From the NCBI RefSeq assembly GCF_002777255.1, contig NZ_CP017634.1:2802903-2866902 (forward strand): 64,000 nucleotides of DNA, in the 5' to 3' direction. Made by a program: the position numbers and the translations under genes. How positions within the stretch are numbered: position 1 is the first letter of the stretch; each line of letters begins with the position of its first letter. This document shows positions 19,453 through 28,253 of the stretch, one piece after another. The DNA comes from Candidatus Formimonas warabiya. Lineage in GTDB: Bacteria; Bacillota; Dehalobacteriia; Dehalobacteriales; Dehalobacteriaceae. A model generated the notes under the pieces. The model did no database searches. It saw nothing but the letters and a program-made list of their open reading frames with translations, and was not told the origin of the DNA.

Positions 19453-20415
19453 CTATCCCCCCAAGGCGGACATCATTCTCTCCTGAGAACCTAAATGATG
19501 CTGATCCGGTTTTAAACTAATTACCTGCTGGACAATCCTTCTGAGCTTTTCTTCACTTTCTCCGTCTCTCAATAAATCAAAACAATTGACATAATTTTCT
19601 CCATGGAGGCAAGGATAAATTCTGCCGTCAGCAGTCAAGCGGATCCGGTTGCACCTATGGCAAATATGCTTGCTAATGGCACTGATAAATCCCACTGTCC
19701 CTTTAAATCCTTCAAACTGCCAGACTTGGGCCGGACCACTTCCGGTAACCTGGGCCGGGGCCAGCAGTCCAATTTTTTTCATCCGCTCCATGGTTTCATC
19801 TGTACTTACAAAACTGTCCTTGCCCCAGATCGTGCAGGTCCCTACAGGCATCAGCTCAATAAAGCGCACATGCAGGGGCAAGTCTTTGGTCAGGCGGGCT
19901 AAGTCTGTTACCTCGTCTTCATTAAATCCCCTTACCACAACGGCGTTAAGCTTTACCGGGTCCAGTCCCGTCTCAAGAGCAGCATGGATTCCCTCAAAGA
20001 CTTTCTTCAAATCTCCCCCCCGGGTAATCCAGGTGTACTTTTCCGCGTCCAATGTATCCAGGCTGATATTTACCCGGGTAATCCCCGCCTCTTTTAACTG
20101 GGCAGCCACCGGTTTCAGCAACTGGCCGTTTGTGGTGATGCTAATTTCCTTGAGATTTAGCAGGCTTAACTTTTCAATAAAATGCAGCAGTCCTTTTCTT
20201 ACTAAAGGCTCCCCCCCGGTAATCCTTACCCGGTCGATGCCTTCCTCAACAAAAACTTTTACCATCCGGTGCAGTTCTTCCCAGCGCAAGATATGCTCAT
20301 GGCTTTTGAGGTCCACTCCTGTTTCCGGCAGACAATAGCGACAGCGTAAATTGCACTTGTCCGTAACGGATATTCTTAAATAATTGATCTTCCTCTGATA
20401 CCTATCCATTAGCAT
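19453..20415 (-). CDS. moaA: GTP 3',8-cyclase MoaA (molybdenum cofactor)
   Basis: About 320 residues from ATG 20415, chosen because GGGGGAAC precedes it; the frame is open further upstream but without MoaA similarity. Radical SAM motif CNLRCRYC near the N-terminus, then ITGGEPLVR, and the C-terminal second cluster CHRCNRIRL...CL. It ends in Gly-Gly, the conserved MoaA tail needed for activity. It turns GTP into 3',8-cyclo-7,8-dihydro-GTP in the first step of molybdopterin synthesis. A 59-residue conserved-looking gene lies upstream on the same strand. The ModD gene at 43065 is a second molybdenum-linked family in the window. Confidence 0.96.
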   Translation of the reverse strand: MLMDRYQRKINYLRISVTDKCNLRCRYCLPETGVDLKSHEHILRWEELHRMVKVFVEEGIDRVRITGGEPLVRKGLLHFIEKLSLLNLKEISITTNGQLLKPVAAQLKEAGITRVNISLDTLDAEKYTWITRGGDLKKVFEGIHAALETGLDPVKLNAVVVRGFNEDEVTDLARLTKDLPLHVRFIELMPVGTCTIWGKDSFVSTDETMERMKKIGLLAPAQVTGSGPAQVWQFEGFKGTVGFISAISKHICHRCNRIRLTADGRIYPCLHGENYVNCFDLLRDGESEEKLRRIVQQVISLKPDQHHLGSQERMMSALGG

Positions 20416-20684
20416 GTTCCGTTCCCCCATCTCATTTTCCGCTATCCCGTAAATTCTTCCTCCAGGTACCCTCTCTGACGGGCAAATGTTCCCTGCCCCA
20501 TGGGCTTCACCGCGCTTTATCGCCATTATACCACCGCTAATGCCTGCATGGGCACTGGAAAGATAGGCCAACCCTTTTTCTCTAAAAGATTCCCTTTGAT
20601 ATCCTCACACCTGTCATGACTTCCGGTTACCGGATTCGGTCTGGGGCGGTTTATCGGCTATCTTCCTAGAAAACCCTTTCATAC

Positions 20685-20864
20685 TTAAAAACATCCCAAC
20701 TGGCATTCTCTTATTTTTATCCCCAATTCATCCGCGGCAGCTCCAATAAGGAGTAAAGACACCCCTAATTCTTTTCCTAAAGCATGGGCCTCTGCACAAA
20801 TCAGCTTGCCGTCTTTAGAAGCCTCCTTGACTGCCTCAAGTATTTCCTGTGGTATTTTTTCCAT
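20685..20864 (-). CDS. Conserved-type small protein (59 aa) ending CQLGCF
   Basis: Reads MEKIPQEILEAVKEASKDGK, then LICAEAHALGKELGVSLLLI, then GAAADELGIKIRECQLGCF and stop. The ATG is preceded by AAAGGAGG at ideal spacing, so it is probably real. The fold looks like a small helical (HTH-like) domain, and the C-terminal Cys pair could bind a metal. I believe similar small proteins occur near molybdoenzyme or formate dehydrogenase genes in Clostridia, but this is unverified recall. It lies about 270 bases upstream of moaA on the same strand. Function unknown. Confidence 0.6.
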   Translation of the reverse strand: MEKIPQEILEAVKEASKDGKLICAEAHALGKELGVSLLLIGAAADELGIKIRECQLGCF

Positions 20865-20885
20865 AGACTTAACCTCCTTTTAAAT

Positions 20886-20962
20886 GTTAGGGGACACACC
20901 TCTATTTTGGGTATTCCTCTCCCGTCGGAGGAATGTCCCCAATTTATGTTAGGGGACACATG
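20886..20962. repeat. GGGGACA-type palindromic repeat, copy 1
   Basis: GTTAGGGGACACACC and GGAATGTCCCCAA face each other, and a third arm GTTAGGGGACACATG follows. The arms recur at 28966-29020 (TTGGGGACATTCC...GGTGTGTCCCCTGAC). Such REP-like repeats are usually dispersed in the genome and often linked to REP-associated transposases. No such transposase is seen here. Confidence 0.55.
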
Positions 20963-20971
20963 TTCCAAATT

Positions 20972-20996
20972 ATAAAAAACACCCGAAAGGGTGTCT
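20972..20996 (-). terminator. Terminator of the histidine kinase gene
   Basis: On the minus strand GACACCC-TTTC-GGGTGT is followed by TTTTTTATAA. It lies about 150 bases beyond the stop of the kinase gene. Confidence 0.8.
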
Positions 20997-21146
20997 TCAT
21001 TTACCAAGTTACTCCTTTCCAAGTACGGAGACAATGCTGTTTCCCGCATTACCCGTTGGCCGAGGCCAGCCCTATTAACCCAGCGTCTGCCTTTAGAGTT
21101 AATAGTTCGGAGGTTAGAGTTATTCTACATTTATCCGTAAAATCCT

Positions 21147-22358
21147 TTAATTACATGTTTCCTTTCCCAAGCACGGTCCCATTCCTGCTAATCCGGGCAA
21201 AATAATGGTAAAAGTAGTTCCTTTCCCTACCGTGCTCTCTACCTCAATCCGTCCGCCATGGTCACGGATGATGCGGAAACTGACCGAAAGCCCCAAACCG
21301 GTCCCCTCTTCCTTCGTCGTAAAAAAAGGTTGGCCAATCTGTTCCAGAGTATCCCGGTCCATGCCTACTCCGGTATCGGAAATAACAATGCGGGCTTCAT
21401 TGAAATGAAAATCATAGCAGGTTTTTACCTTGATCATGCCTTCCCGGGGAATGGCGGCTAAAGCATTGGAAAACAAATTGATCAGCACCTGTTTGATCTG
21501 GGATGCATCCAACGTGATCAAAGGCATCTTCATCCCATATTCTTCTTCAATGGCCACATTTCTCAAAATTGCTTCACTGTTTACCAGCAGCACCACATCC
21601 CGCACCAAGCTGTTTAAATCTTTCTTTTCAAATTTGATTCCGGCCGGCCGGGCCAGCTGGAGAAACTCCCGAATAATGGTATTTACCCGCTCGATCTCAC
21701 TAATGACAATACCGGTATAGGTACATATTTCATCATTGTCCCGGTTCTTTTCCTGCAATAATTGGGCAAAACCTTTTACTGATTGGAGCGGGTTTCGAAT
21801 CTCATGGGCAACACCGGCAGCCATTTGTCCCACCGTAATGAGGCATTCGTTCTTTTGCACCTGTTCTTCCAGAAGTTTGGACAAAGTAAAATCAGAAAAA
21901 GTAAGTAATACACCGGCTGTTTTATTCCCCTCCGCTTTCAGAAGAAATGTCGAACATTTCATCGTCCCCGGGTGGCCGCTGATCACCGCCGCCAATTCCA
22001 CTCCATCATATGAAATGCCCCGGCCTAAAGTATCTCCCATCAGAGAAAAAAGAGAATGCTGATGCTCCAGAATTACTTTTCGATGCTTTATCTCCTGATA
22101 ATGCTTTCCCAAAGCCTGATCCCTTTTTATGCCAAGAAATTCCTCTGCCGCAGCATTCACAAAAGTAATCACACCTCGGGCATCCGCGCAGATCATACCT
22201 AGGGAAACATAATTTAAAACATTGCTGAAACACTGTCGATACCTCTTTTCCCTTTTCGTGAGGTACCGGGATATGAAATAGCGCAGCAATAACAGTACTG
22301 CCCCCCAAAAAACAACCAAAAGCAAAGTTAAATAACTGCTCCTTACCAACCCGATCAT
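21147..22358 (-). CDS. Sensor histidine kinase (PAS, NtrB/sporulation-kinase type)
   Basis: About 403 residues from ATG 22358 (the frame opens at 22460 without a good RBS). One N-terminal transmembrane helix (YLTLLLVVFWGAVLLLLRYFI), a PAS domain (ICADARGVITFVNAAAEEFLG), HisKA with the phospho-accepting His in VAHEIRNPLQ, then HATPase with N-box NLFSNALAAIP, DTGVGM and GTGLGLS. Kinases with this architecture resemble the sporulation phosphorelay kinases of Firmicutes. No cognate response regulator is adjacent, so it is an orphan here. Substrate unknown. Confidence 0.88.
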   Translation of the reverse strand: MIGLVRSSYLTLLLVVFWGAVLLLLRYFISRYLTKREKRYRQCFSNVLNYVSLGMICADARGVITFVNAAAEEFLGIKRDQALGKHYQEIKHRKVILEHQHSLFSLMGDTLGRGISYDGVELAAVISGHPGTMKCSTFLLKAEGNKTAGVLLTFSDFTLSKLLEEQVQKNECLITVGQMAAGVAHEIRNPLQSVKGFAQLLQEKNRDNDEICTYTGIVISEIERVNTIIREFLQLARPAGIKFEKKDLNSLVRDVVLLVNSEAILRNVAIEEEYGMKMPLITLDASQIKQVLINLFSNALAAIPREGMIKVKTCYDFHFNEARIVISDTGVGMDRDTLEQIGQPFFTTKEEGTGLGLSVSFRIIRDHGGRIEVESTVGKGTTFTIILPGLAGMGPCLGKETCN

Positions 22359-22502
22359 CCCCCTGGAGCTGATCCAATTTTCCCTTATCCTATTCGCGTA
22401 AGTTGGATTTATTCCTTTAGTAATAATCCTACACAATTCGGGAAATAGAAAGACCAACACTTAATTTGAGGGTTTTTGGTGTTTGGAGTCAGTTAAGGAA
22501 AG

Positions 22503-23075
22503 TCACCTTTGCCGGTAATACTCCTTTTCTTCCGTGAAAACGGCATCCATGGGAATATCATATTGATCCGGAATCAAGGCCTCTACCATCTGTAATTCAA
22601 AGGCTACGGCGATTTTAGGCGTATTTTCTTTTAACTGGGGTAAAAAGCGATCGTAATATCCCACCCCATATCCCAAACGATTACAAGAGAGATCAAAGGC
22701 CACACCGGGCACGATCACAAAATCTATCCCACCGGGCCCCACCGGACGTAGTTTTTCCGGCTTCGGTTCTAAGATACCCCAGGTTCCCGGCTGGAGGTCC
22801 TCCTCTATACTTTTTAATTCAGATGGAATCAAAGCCGTGCGACAGGCATCACACACAGGAATGATTACTCTTTTCCCCTCTGCCCAGAAAGCACCGAACA
22901 GAGATACCATACTTACCTCTTTACGAAAAGGAAGATACGCCATCACCGTCCGGGCCTTGGCGATGTCCGGAAGTCCAAGAATTTTCTCACAAACGATTTT
23001 GCTTTTTTTCTCGACCTCTTCATTGCTTAAGGCTAGTCTGGCCTGCAGAATCTTCCTCCGAATTTCTTTTTTCAT
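22503..23075 (-). CDS. 5-formyltetrahydrofolate cyclo-ligase
   Basis: 190 residues, standard length. Basic N-terminus (KKEIRRKILQARLALS), FRKEVSM, and the signature GYGVGYYDRFL that binds the phosphate of ATP. It converts 5-formyl-THF to 5,10-methenyl-THF using ATP, feeding the C1 folate pool that a methanol-using anaerobe depends on. RBS GGGGAGAG just before ATG. Flanked by the radical SAM pseudogene and the kinase. Confidence 0.95.
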   Translation of the reverse strand: MKKEIRRKILQARLALSNEEVEKKSKIVCEKILGLPDIAKARTVMAYLPFRKEVSMVSLFGAFWAEGKRVIIPVCDACRTALIPSELKSIEEDLQPGTWGILEPKPEKLRPVGPGGIDFVIVPGVAFDLSCNRLGYGVGYYDRFLPQLKENTPKIAVAFELQMVEALIPDQYDIPMDAVFTEEKEYYRQR

Positions 23076-23194
23076 GTTCTCTCCCCACTTTATTTAAGTT
23101 CCTTTTAAATTCGACCTTTTCATCCCAAATCCTCTCGGGCAGGATGAATCCCTCTTCTGTCCCGATCCCCTGGGCTAGGGAAGGTCCTGACGCT

Positions 23195-24537
23195 TTACCC
23201 CACGGTCACCTGAATGCCGGTCCTTTCTTCCAGTTCCCAAAAAGGCCGGCCCATCAGGTCATATCCCTGGTAATCAAAAGCTTCCCGGGGGACCATAATC
23301 AAGTGCGGCCTGCCCTGCCCGGCATGATACTCTTGATAGGCAGCGAACAAATCCTCCACCGTAAGCAGTCCCGCCGCGCCGATGGATCCCCCGAATAAAC
23401 GATTTTTTACGGGCTGGATCCTTATTTGGCGATCCGGGAAATTCATAAACTGTAAAACGGCGCGCACAATATCGATGCCTAATTCGGAAGATAATAACAG
23501 TACAGTCCCCGAACCTGAGCCGATGATCCGGTACATCGCTTCCATGCGGTCCATATCAAAGTCATATTCCATGACCACGCCGGATTTTTCCCCCCGCTCA
23601 TTCTGCCAGTGTACAGGCATCAGCGATCCCTGCCTATTGATCAGGGCATGGATTGGCCCCGGTTGTTGCAAACAGTGCCACGCCTCCACCCGGGACCGGG
23701 GCACCAGATCATTTGCTTTACACACCAAATCCCCGCGCCTGATCCCTGCCCCGGCCGCCTTGGATCCTTTGATGACACCGGCCACAACCGGTGTTAAATC
23801 ACTTATTCCCGGAGGCTCCAGCAGGAGGGGACAGGATATTTTCCCTGCCATCTCTGCTCTGAAACTTGCTAATTGGCGGTACATCCCTGAGGGATCAAAG
23901 CGAAGTTCCGGGCTGGCCTTTTGGGAATAGCCCGCCATAAAGGCCCTGATCGTCAAGGCCCCGTTTTCCGCCAAATAACGGATCGTCCCGGCCATGTCCT
24001 CCCATCCTACAAGATGGGGCATGGCTACGATACTGCCATGGAAAGGGATCTGGTAAGAGTGGAGTAGTTTTACGCCGTGGATGGTCTGCTCCGCCGTACA
24101 GCGGTCATCTCCCATTAGGGCCGCCCTCCCCTCCATGCTCGCGCTGTTTAAGGACAAATTGATTTCTAGCGGCGCCATCTCTTTCAGGAAACCCGCCATC
24201 CGGTAATCAAGTCTATGCCCATTGGTGGTCACAGAAATGAGGGTACGGGGAAATTTCTGCCGTACCAGACGGATAATTTCCCCAAATTCCGGATGGGACA
24301 AGGGTTCTCCTTCAATAATTTTCGTTGCGGATTCTCCTACAGTAATTTTTTTCCGACCGTCCAAAAAACTTAAGGTACGCGCCACCTCGACCAGGGTCCG
24401 GGGGGGATGGATACCACGCCGATGCCGGAAGGATTATGATGATGGCTGCAAAAAACACAGGCGGCATCACAACAGGAAGTAAGGGGTAATATGTTGAATT
24501 CCTGGGCGGAATGTAAAATCAATTGTTCTTTTTCCAA
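23195..24537 (-). pseudogene. Radical SAM protein with PDZ-like domain, frameshifted at a G7 run
   Basis: The upstream piece (TTG 24537 after AAGGAAGGGAG) reads LEKEQLILHSAQEFNILPLT, then SCCDAACVFCSHHHN, with the radical SAM CxxxCxxC motif. The reading frame then shifts at seven G (plus strand 24400-24406) and stops at 24370. The downstream frame continues the same protein (TLVEVARTLSFLDG, then EGEPLSHPEFGEIIRLVRQK, SVTTNGHRL) to 23195 with a PDZ-like segment (GAGIRRGDLVCKANDLV). One extra base would give about 447 residues. Whether this is mutation, phase variation or a sequencing error cannot be told. The substrate is unknown. The gene lies directly before the selenoprotein candidate. Confidence 0.82.
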
Positions 24538-24638
24538 CGGCAGAACTCCCTTCCTTTTCGCTTTTGAACATATTTTTAGGGTCCCTGGTCTGTGCAGGCC
24601 GGTTGCAGGCGGCGGGTGAGCGGTTTCAGGTTAAAGTC

Positions 24639-24669
24639 GTCGGGGGGACGGTTGAACCGTCCCCCCGAC
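24639..24669. repeat. Perfect 31-base palindrome
   Basis: Arms GTCGGGGGGACGGTT and its complement around a single central base, 24639-24669, between the radical SAM and thioredoxin-like genes. No T-run follows, so it is a poor classical terminator; it may be a REP-type element or an RNA-stabilising hairpin. Confidence 0.6.
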
Positions 24670-24681
24670 AACTCCACGCCC

Positions 24682-25113
24682 TTATTTTGTCAGATCCTTA
24701 ATTTCTTTTTCTAAGACCTCTTGTTTTACTAGCCCCACGTGCTGTTTGACAATCTGACCCTGTTTGTCGATCAAATAAATAACGGGAATATATGTCACAT
24801 CAAAGATCTGGAACAATTCCTCCAGGGTGGGATCATTTTGGTTTTCCACATCTACGATGATAAAACGGACTTCTTCCTGATACTTTTGTGAGAGAGCCGA
24901 AATCACGGGCTCCATAGTGCGGCAGTCCGGTCAGTACCGTCCAAAAAACTCCAGAAAAACCGGAACCCGGTCCTCTTTGGCCTCCTGATAGGCCGTGAGA
25001 TAATTTATTGCCCCTGGTTCAGGTGACCGCAACTTCCCCGAAGGTCTAAACAGAATACCCGCTACTAATATTAATATGCATAAAACCAAGATATATTTTG
25101 CATATTTATGCAT
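24682..25113 (-). CDS. Membrane-anchored thioredoxin-like selenoprotein (UxxC), predicted
   Basis: The 60-codon frame starting at 25113 ends at a TGA (24931-24933) and continues in frame to 24682, giving 143 residues if TGA is read. Order: transmembrane anchor (YILVLCILILVAGILF), linker, VFLEFFGRY, then U61-P-D-C64 exactly where a thioredoxin CxxC belongs, then VDVENQNDPTL, DVTYIPVIYLIDKQG with the cis-Pro, and a C-terminal helix. A SECIS-like hairpin follows 17 bases after the TGA. Together these indicate selenocysteine insertion rather than two broken genes. It would be an extracytoplasmic thiol-disulfide protein. The alternative is a nonsense mutation of a Cys codon. Confidence 0.85.
24893..24913 (-). 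promoter_or_regulatory. SECIS-like hairpin downstream of in-frame UGA
   Basis: mRNA stem GGAGCC / GGCUCU (six pairs, one G-U) around a nine-base loop CGUGAUUUC. The GU near the 5' side of the loop and the 17-nt distance from UGA to the stem fit the bacterial SECIS pattern recognised by SelB. It is part of the coding region of the thioredoxin-like gene. Confidence 0.7.
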
Positions 25114-25234
25114 TTCGTTCTCCTTATATTTTCCACCTTTTATCGAGAAAATGTAAAAACCAGCTTTTTTTTGTTAATAATAATCTTAATCTACATTTTG
25201 TCAATATAAAATTAAAAATTAACACAATCTTAAT

Positions 25235-25410
25235 TTATCCACAAGACCGTCTCTTATTACCGCCAGTATTTAGCTGGCCTTTTATCTTCTTATGCACAAA
25301 AAAAGTTTTTTGTATCTTTTTTCGACAAAAATTTTTTCCACATGTCTTTTCCACACCGCTCTAAGTTATTAACAAACTTATCCACATTATCCACAGATTA
25401 TTCATCCACA
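25235..25410 (+). promoter_or_regulatory. DnaA-box cluster in AT-rich gap
   Basis: Exact TTATCCACA occurs at 25235, 25378 and 25387 (the last two in tandem), with near matches TTTTCCACA at 25334 and 25347 and TCATCCACA at 25402, all in the same orientation, inside an AT-rich 350-base gap. There is no dnaA or dnaN nearby, so it is more like a non-origin DnaA-box cluster than oriC. It may titrate DnaA or regulate the divergent flanks; inference. Confidence 0.6.
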
Positions 25411-25469
25411 AAACGTATGTTCCATCACTACTACTTTTTATAGTTGATTAATAAAAAACTTAATGTTTT

Positions 25470-26492
25470 TTAATTTTTTTGCATGAATAAAGATAAATTT
25501 GGCACGGCATTTAATGTTAAAGGGGCAAAATCTCCTTGCATATATTTATAGTAGGCTGCACATCCGATCATCGCCCCATTGTCCGTACATAACAAGGGAG
25601 ACGGCCAGACCACATGGATACCTTCTTGCTCAGCCCGGGCCTTGAGTACTTCTCTCAGCCTCAGGTTGGCGGCAACCCCACCGGCTAAGAGGATGGTAGA
25701 GCACTGTTTCAATTTGGCGGCCCTAACCGCTTTTTCCGACAATACCTCTACAATTGCTTCCTGCAGGCCGGCGGCAATATCAGGAACATGATAAGCTTCC
25801 CCTTTCATTTTGCACCTGTTCAGATAGCTTAAAACAGACGATTTTAATCCGCTGAAACTGAAGTCCAAACTCCCCTCTTCCAGCCATGCTTTGGGGAAAT
25901 CCAAATGATCCTTGTTTCCTTGAAGGGCCGCCTTTTGAATTTGCGGTCCCCCGGGATATCCCAGGCCTAAATGACGGGCCACTTTATCAAAGGCCTCTCC
26001 TGCAGCATCATCCCTGGTTTGCCCCAACAAAACATATTCCCCCCGCCGGGGCAAGTACACCAAACTGGTATGCCCCCCGGATACCACCAAAGCCACAAGA
26101 GGAAAGGCCAAGTCGGGGTGCTCTAAAAAACCGGCATGAATATGCCCTTCCAAATGATGTACGCCGATTAAAGGCTTGTTGAGAGCAAATGCGGCGGCTT
26201 TGGCGTAAGATAGTCCTACCAAAAGAGCACCTACCAAACCGGGTCCGTATGTGACCGCCACGGCATCCAGGTCCTTAAAAGCGGTGCCGGCTTCATCGAG
26301 TGCTTCCTGAACCACCAAAGAGATTGCTTCCAGATGCTTCCGGGAAGCAATCTCCGGTACCACCCCGCCGAATTTTTTATGTACATCAATTTGGGAAGAG
26401 ATAATATTCGATTTGATTTCCCGTCCATCGGCGACAATTGCCGCGGAAGATTCATCACAACTGGTCTCAATGGCCAAAATATTTACCGCCAT
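25470..26492 (-). CDS. tsaD: tRNA N6-adenosine threonylcarbamoyltransferase TsaD
   Basis: 340 residues, full length. ASKHA-fold signatures: [12 protein letters not shown], the metal-binding His pair in [20 protein letters not shown], and [22 protein letters not shown]. It transfers threonylcarbamoyl to A37 of tRNAs reading ANN codons, with TsaB and TsaE. RBS AAAGGAG before ATG. Last gene of the run tsaE-tsaB-rimI-tsaD, a common Firmicutes order, all transcribed leftwards. Confidence 0.98.
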   Translation of the reverse strand: MAVNILAIETSCDESSAAIVADGREIKSNIISSQIDVHKKFGGVVPEIASRKHLEAISLVVQEALDEAGTAFKDLDAVAVTYGPGLVGALLVGLSYAKAAAFALNKPLIGVHHLEGHIHAGFLEHPDLAFPLVALVVSGGHTSLVYLPRRGEYVLLGQTRDDAAGEAFDKVARHLGLGYPGGPQIQKAALQGNKDHLDFPKAWLEEGSLDFSFSGLKSSVLSYLNRCKMKGEAYHVPDIAAGLQEAIVEVLSEKAVRAAKLKQCSTILLAGGVAANLRLREVLKARAEQEGIHVVWPSPLLCTDNGAMIGCAAYYKYMQGDFAPLTLNAVPNLSLFMQKN

Positions 26493-26533
26493 AATGATCT
26501 CCTTTTGCTTCGTTGATTATCCTTTGTTCATGG

Positions 26534-27010
26534 TCAATAGGACTCCGATTGTCCCTGATCAATCAGGTCCTTCCACATGATGATGGCGTCCTCTTTTGTG
26601 TCAGTATAATAACCCTTGCGCCGGCCCACGGCATTAAATCCCAACCTGAGGTAGAGCTTTTGCGCCGAGATGTTGGAGGGTCTTACTTCCAGGGTCATTT
26701 TATAGGCCCCTTTGGCCATGGCCTGAGCCATTAAATGAAAGATTACTGCCTCTCCCACCCTTTTTCCCCGATAATACGGGTGTACGGCAATATTCGTAAT
26801 ATGGGCCTCATCAATAATGACCCACATTCCCCCATAACCGATCAGCTTGCCGTCCAGAAAGCAGCCACAGTAATAGGCCAGGGCGTTCTCCAGCAGCTCA
26901 CTGGTAAAAGACTGCTTACTCCACGGTGTCGGAAAGGACACCTGCTCAATTTCTAAAACCTGATCTAAATGTTCACTTTTCAGGGGATAAAATACTATCT
27001 CATCTATCAT
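26534..27010 (-). CDS. rimI: Ribosomal-protein S18 alanine N-acetyltransferase RimI
   Basis: About 158 residues from ATG 27010, which follows GGAGGGT; GNAT fold. Conserved segments: YYCGCFLDGKLIGYGG, HITNIAVHPYYRGKRVGEAV (acetyl-CoA motif A), LEVRPSNISAQKLYLRLGF and GYYTDTKEDAIIM. It acetylates the N-terminus of S18, or acts more broadly. It overlaps the tsaB stop (ATGA), so translation is coupled. Operon context supports the name. Confidence 0.93.
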   Translation of the reverse strand: MIDEIVFYPLKSEHLDQVLEIEQVSFPTPWSKQSFTSELLENALAYYCGCFLDGKLIGYGGMWVIIDEAHITNIAVHPYYRGKRVGEAVIFHLMAQAMAKGAYKMTLEVRPSNISAQKLYLRLGFNAVGRRKGYYTDTKEDAIIMWKDLIDQGQSESY

Positions 27011-27720
27011 ATACAGCACCCTCCGTGATTTTGGGCCCATTTCACTTCAGCTTCAGAGGGCCTTAGGTAAAAGGGCTTCACATCATGAATATTTGTCTTT
27101 TCCCCTTGCTGCAACTTGTTCAGGCCCAGAAAAGCAACCTCTGACGCCCTGAGCAAATTTCTGGTGGGGGGAGCAAAAAAAGCCTTATTCGGTAAAGATT
27201 TTTCAATTAAATCCCGGTATACGGCAACAGCATCTCCCAGAAAGGTTACCCGTTCATTGAGGCGGGACAATTCTTCCAGCAAAAGATGGGGAGCTACCGC
27301 CCGGTAGGGCGACAAACGGAGGATACTGCCGGCATCATCCCGGTACAGGGCGGTATAAACTTCATTTTTCCGGGCATCAAGCATGGGACAGATCAGACCC
27401 GGGACCATCGTTATATTGTGGGCCAAAGCATCTAAAGAAACAATGCCGACAAAAGGTTTGTCCAGTACCTGGGCCAACCCTTTTACCGTAGCCAGGCCAA
27501 TGCGTAAACCGGTAAAGGAGCCCGGACCCACCGTAACAGCAAAACCGTGTATCTCCTCCCAGGATATGTCGGCATTGCTCAGCATCCCCTCCAACATGGG
27601 GAGAAGCCGTTGGGAATGGGTTTTTCCGGTATTTAACCAGCTTTCGGCCAGAACCCCATTTTCATCTACAATGGCTATTCCTGCCACTTTCGTTGCGGTA
27701 TCAATCGCTAATATTTTCAT
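27007..27720 (-). CDS. tsaB: tRNA threonylcarbamoyladenosine biosynthesis protein TsaB
   Basis: 237 residues from ATG 27720 (MKILAIDTATKVAGIAIV). HSQRLLPMLEGML, then VGPGSFTGLRIGLATVKGLA, the TsaB hallmark. A catalytically minimal TsaD paralogue, it scaffolds the TsaD-TsaB-TsaE complex. It overlaps tsaE by 20 bases upstream and rimI by four downstream, showing tight coupling. Confidence 0.96.
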   Translation of the reverse strand: MKILAIDTATKVAGIAIVDENGVLAESWLNTGKTHSQRLLPMLEGMLSNADISWEEIHGFAVTVGPGSFTGLRIGLATVKGLAQVLDKPFVGIVSLDALAHNITMVPGLICPMLDARKNEVYTALYRDDAGSILRLSPYRAVAPHLLLEELSRLNERVTFLGDAVAVYRDLIEKSLPNKAFFAPPTRNLLRASEVAFLGLNKLQQGEKTNIHDVKPFYLRPSEAEVKWAQNHGGCCI

Positions 27721-28186
27721 TTTTCTCGAACTCTCCAATCACCCGATCCAATCCGTTACCGATGGAAGAAAATTTAATCAACCGATATTCATGACCGTCC
27801 TCTTCCCACCCTTTATCCAGGTTGATTTGAATAAAGGATTCAGGCAGACAGTCTTGGATGCGTTCGGGCCATTCAATCAAGGTAATCCCTGAGGAGTAAA
27901 AATATTCTTCCAGTCCTAACTCGCTGATCTCACTGTCATCTTCTAAACGGTATGCATCCATGTGATAGAAAGGGCACCGGCCTTGATATTCATTGATGAT
28001 GGTGAAAGTAGGGCTGGTAACATGGTCTTCTACCTTCAGCCCCTTGGCAAGTCCTTTCGCAAACAGTGTTTTTCCCGCGCCCAGTTCTCCGGTCAACCCA
28101 ATCACGGTCCCCGGAGGCAGGTAAGAAGCAAAGCGCTCCCCCAAGGCCCTTGTCTCTTCCGGCTCATTTGTTCTCACGATATACAA
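27701..28186 (-). CDS. tsaE: tRNA threonylcarbamoyladenosine ATPase TsaE
   Basis: 161 residues, TTG start at 28186 after GGAGGATTTGCC. P-loop GELGAGKTLFAKGLA, followed by SPTFTIINEY and HMDAYRLED, then LIEWPERI: standard TsaE landmarks. It provides the ATPase step that resets the t6A complex. First gene of the cluster; a somewhat long C-terminal tail overlaps tsaB. Confidence 0.95.
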   Translation of the reverse strand: MYIVRTNEPEETRALGERFASYLPPGTVIGLTGELGAGKTLFAKGLAKGLKVEDHVTSPTFTIINEYQGRCPFYHMDAYRLEDDSEISELGLEEYFYSSGITLIEWPERIQDCLPESFIQINLDKGWEEDGHEYRLIKFSSIGNGLDRVIGEFEKNENISD

Positions 28187-28253
28187 GGCAAATCCTCCAA
28201 AACATCTGATAAATTAAATTATAACCAAATAATTGAATAATAGGCATTTCTCT

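Noticed and set aside
20416..20571. Upstream extension of moaA by 52 codons
   Set aside because: No MoaA similarity; the RBS points to ATG 20415.
25114..25469. Chromosomal origin
   Set aside because: DnaA boxes are present but dnaA, dnaN and other origin genes are absent; kept only as a DnaA-box cluster.
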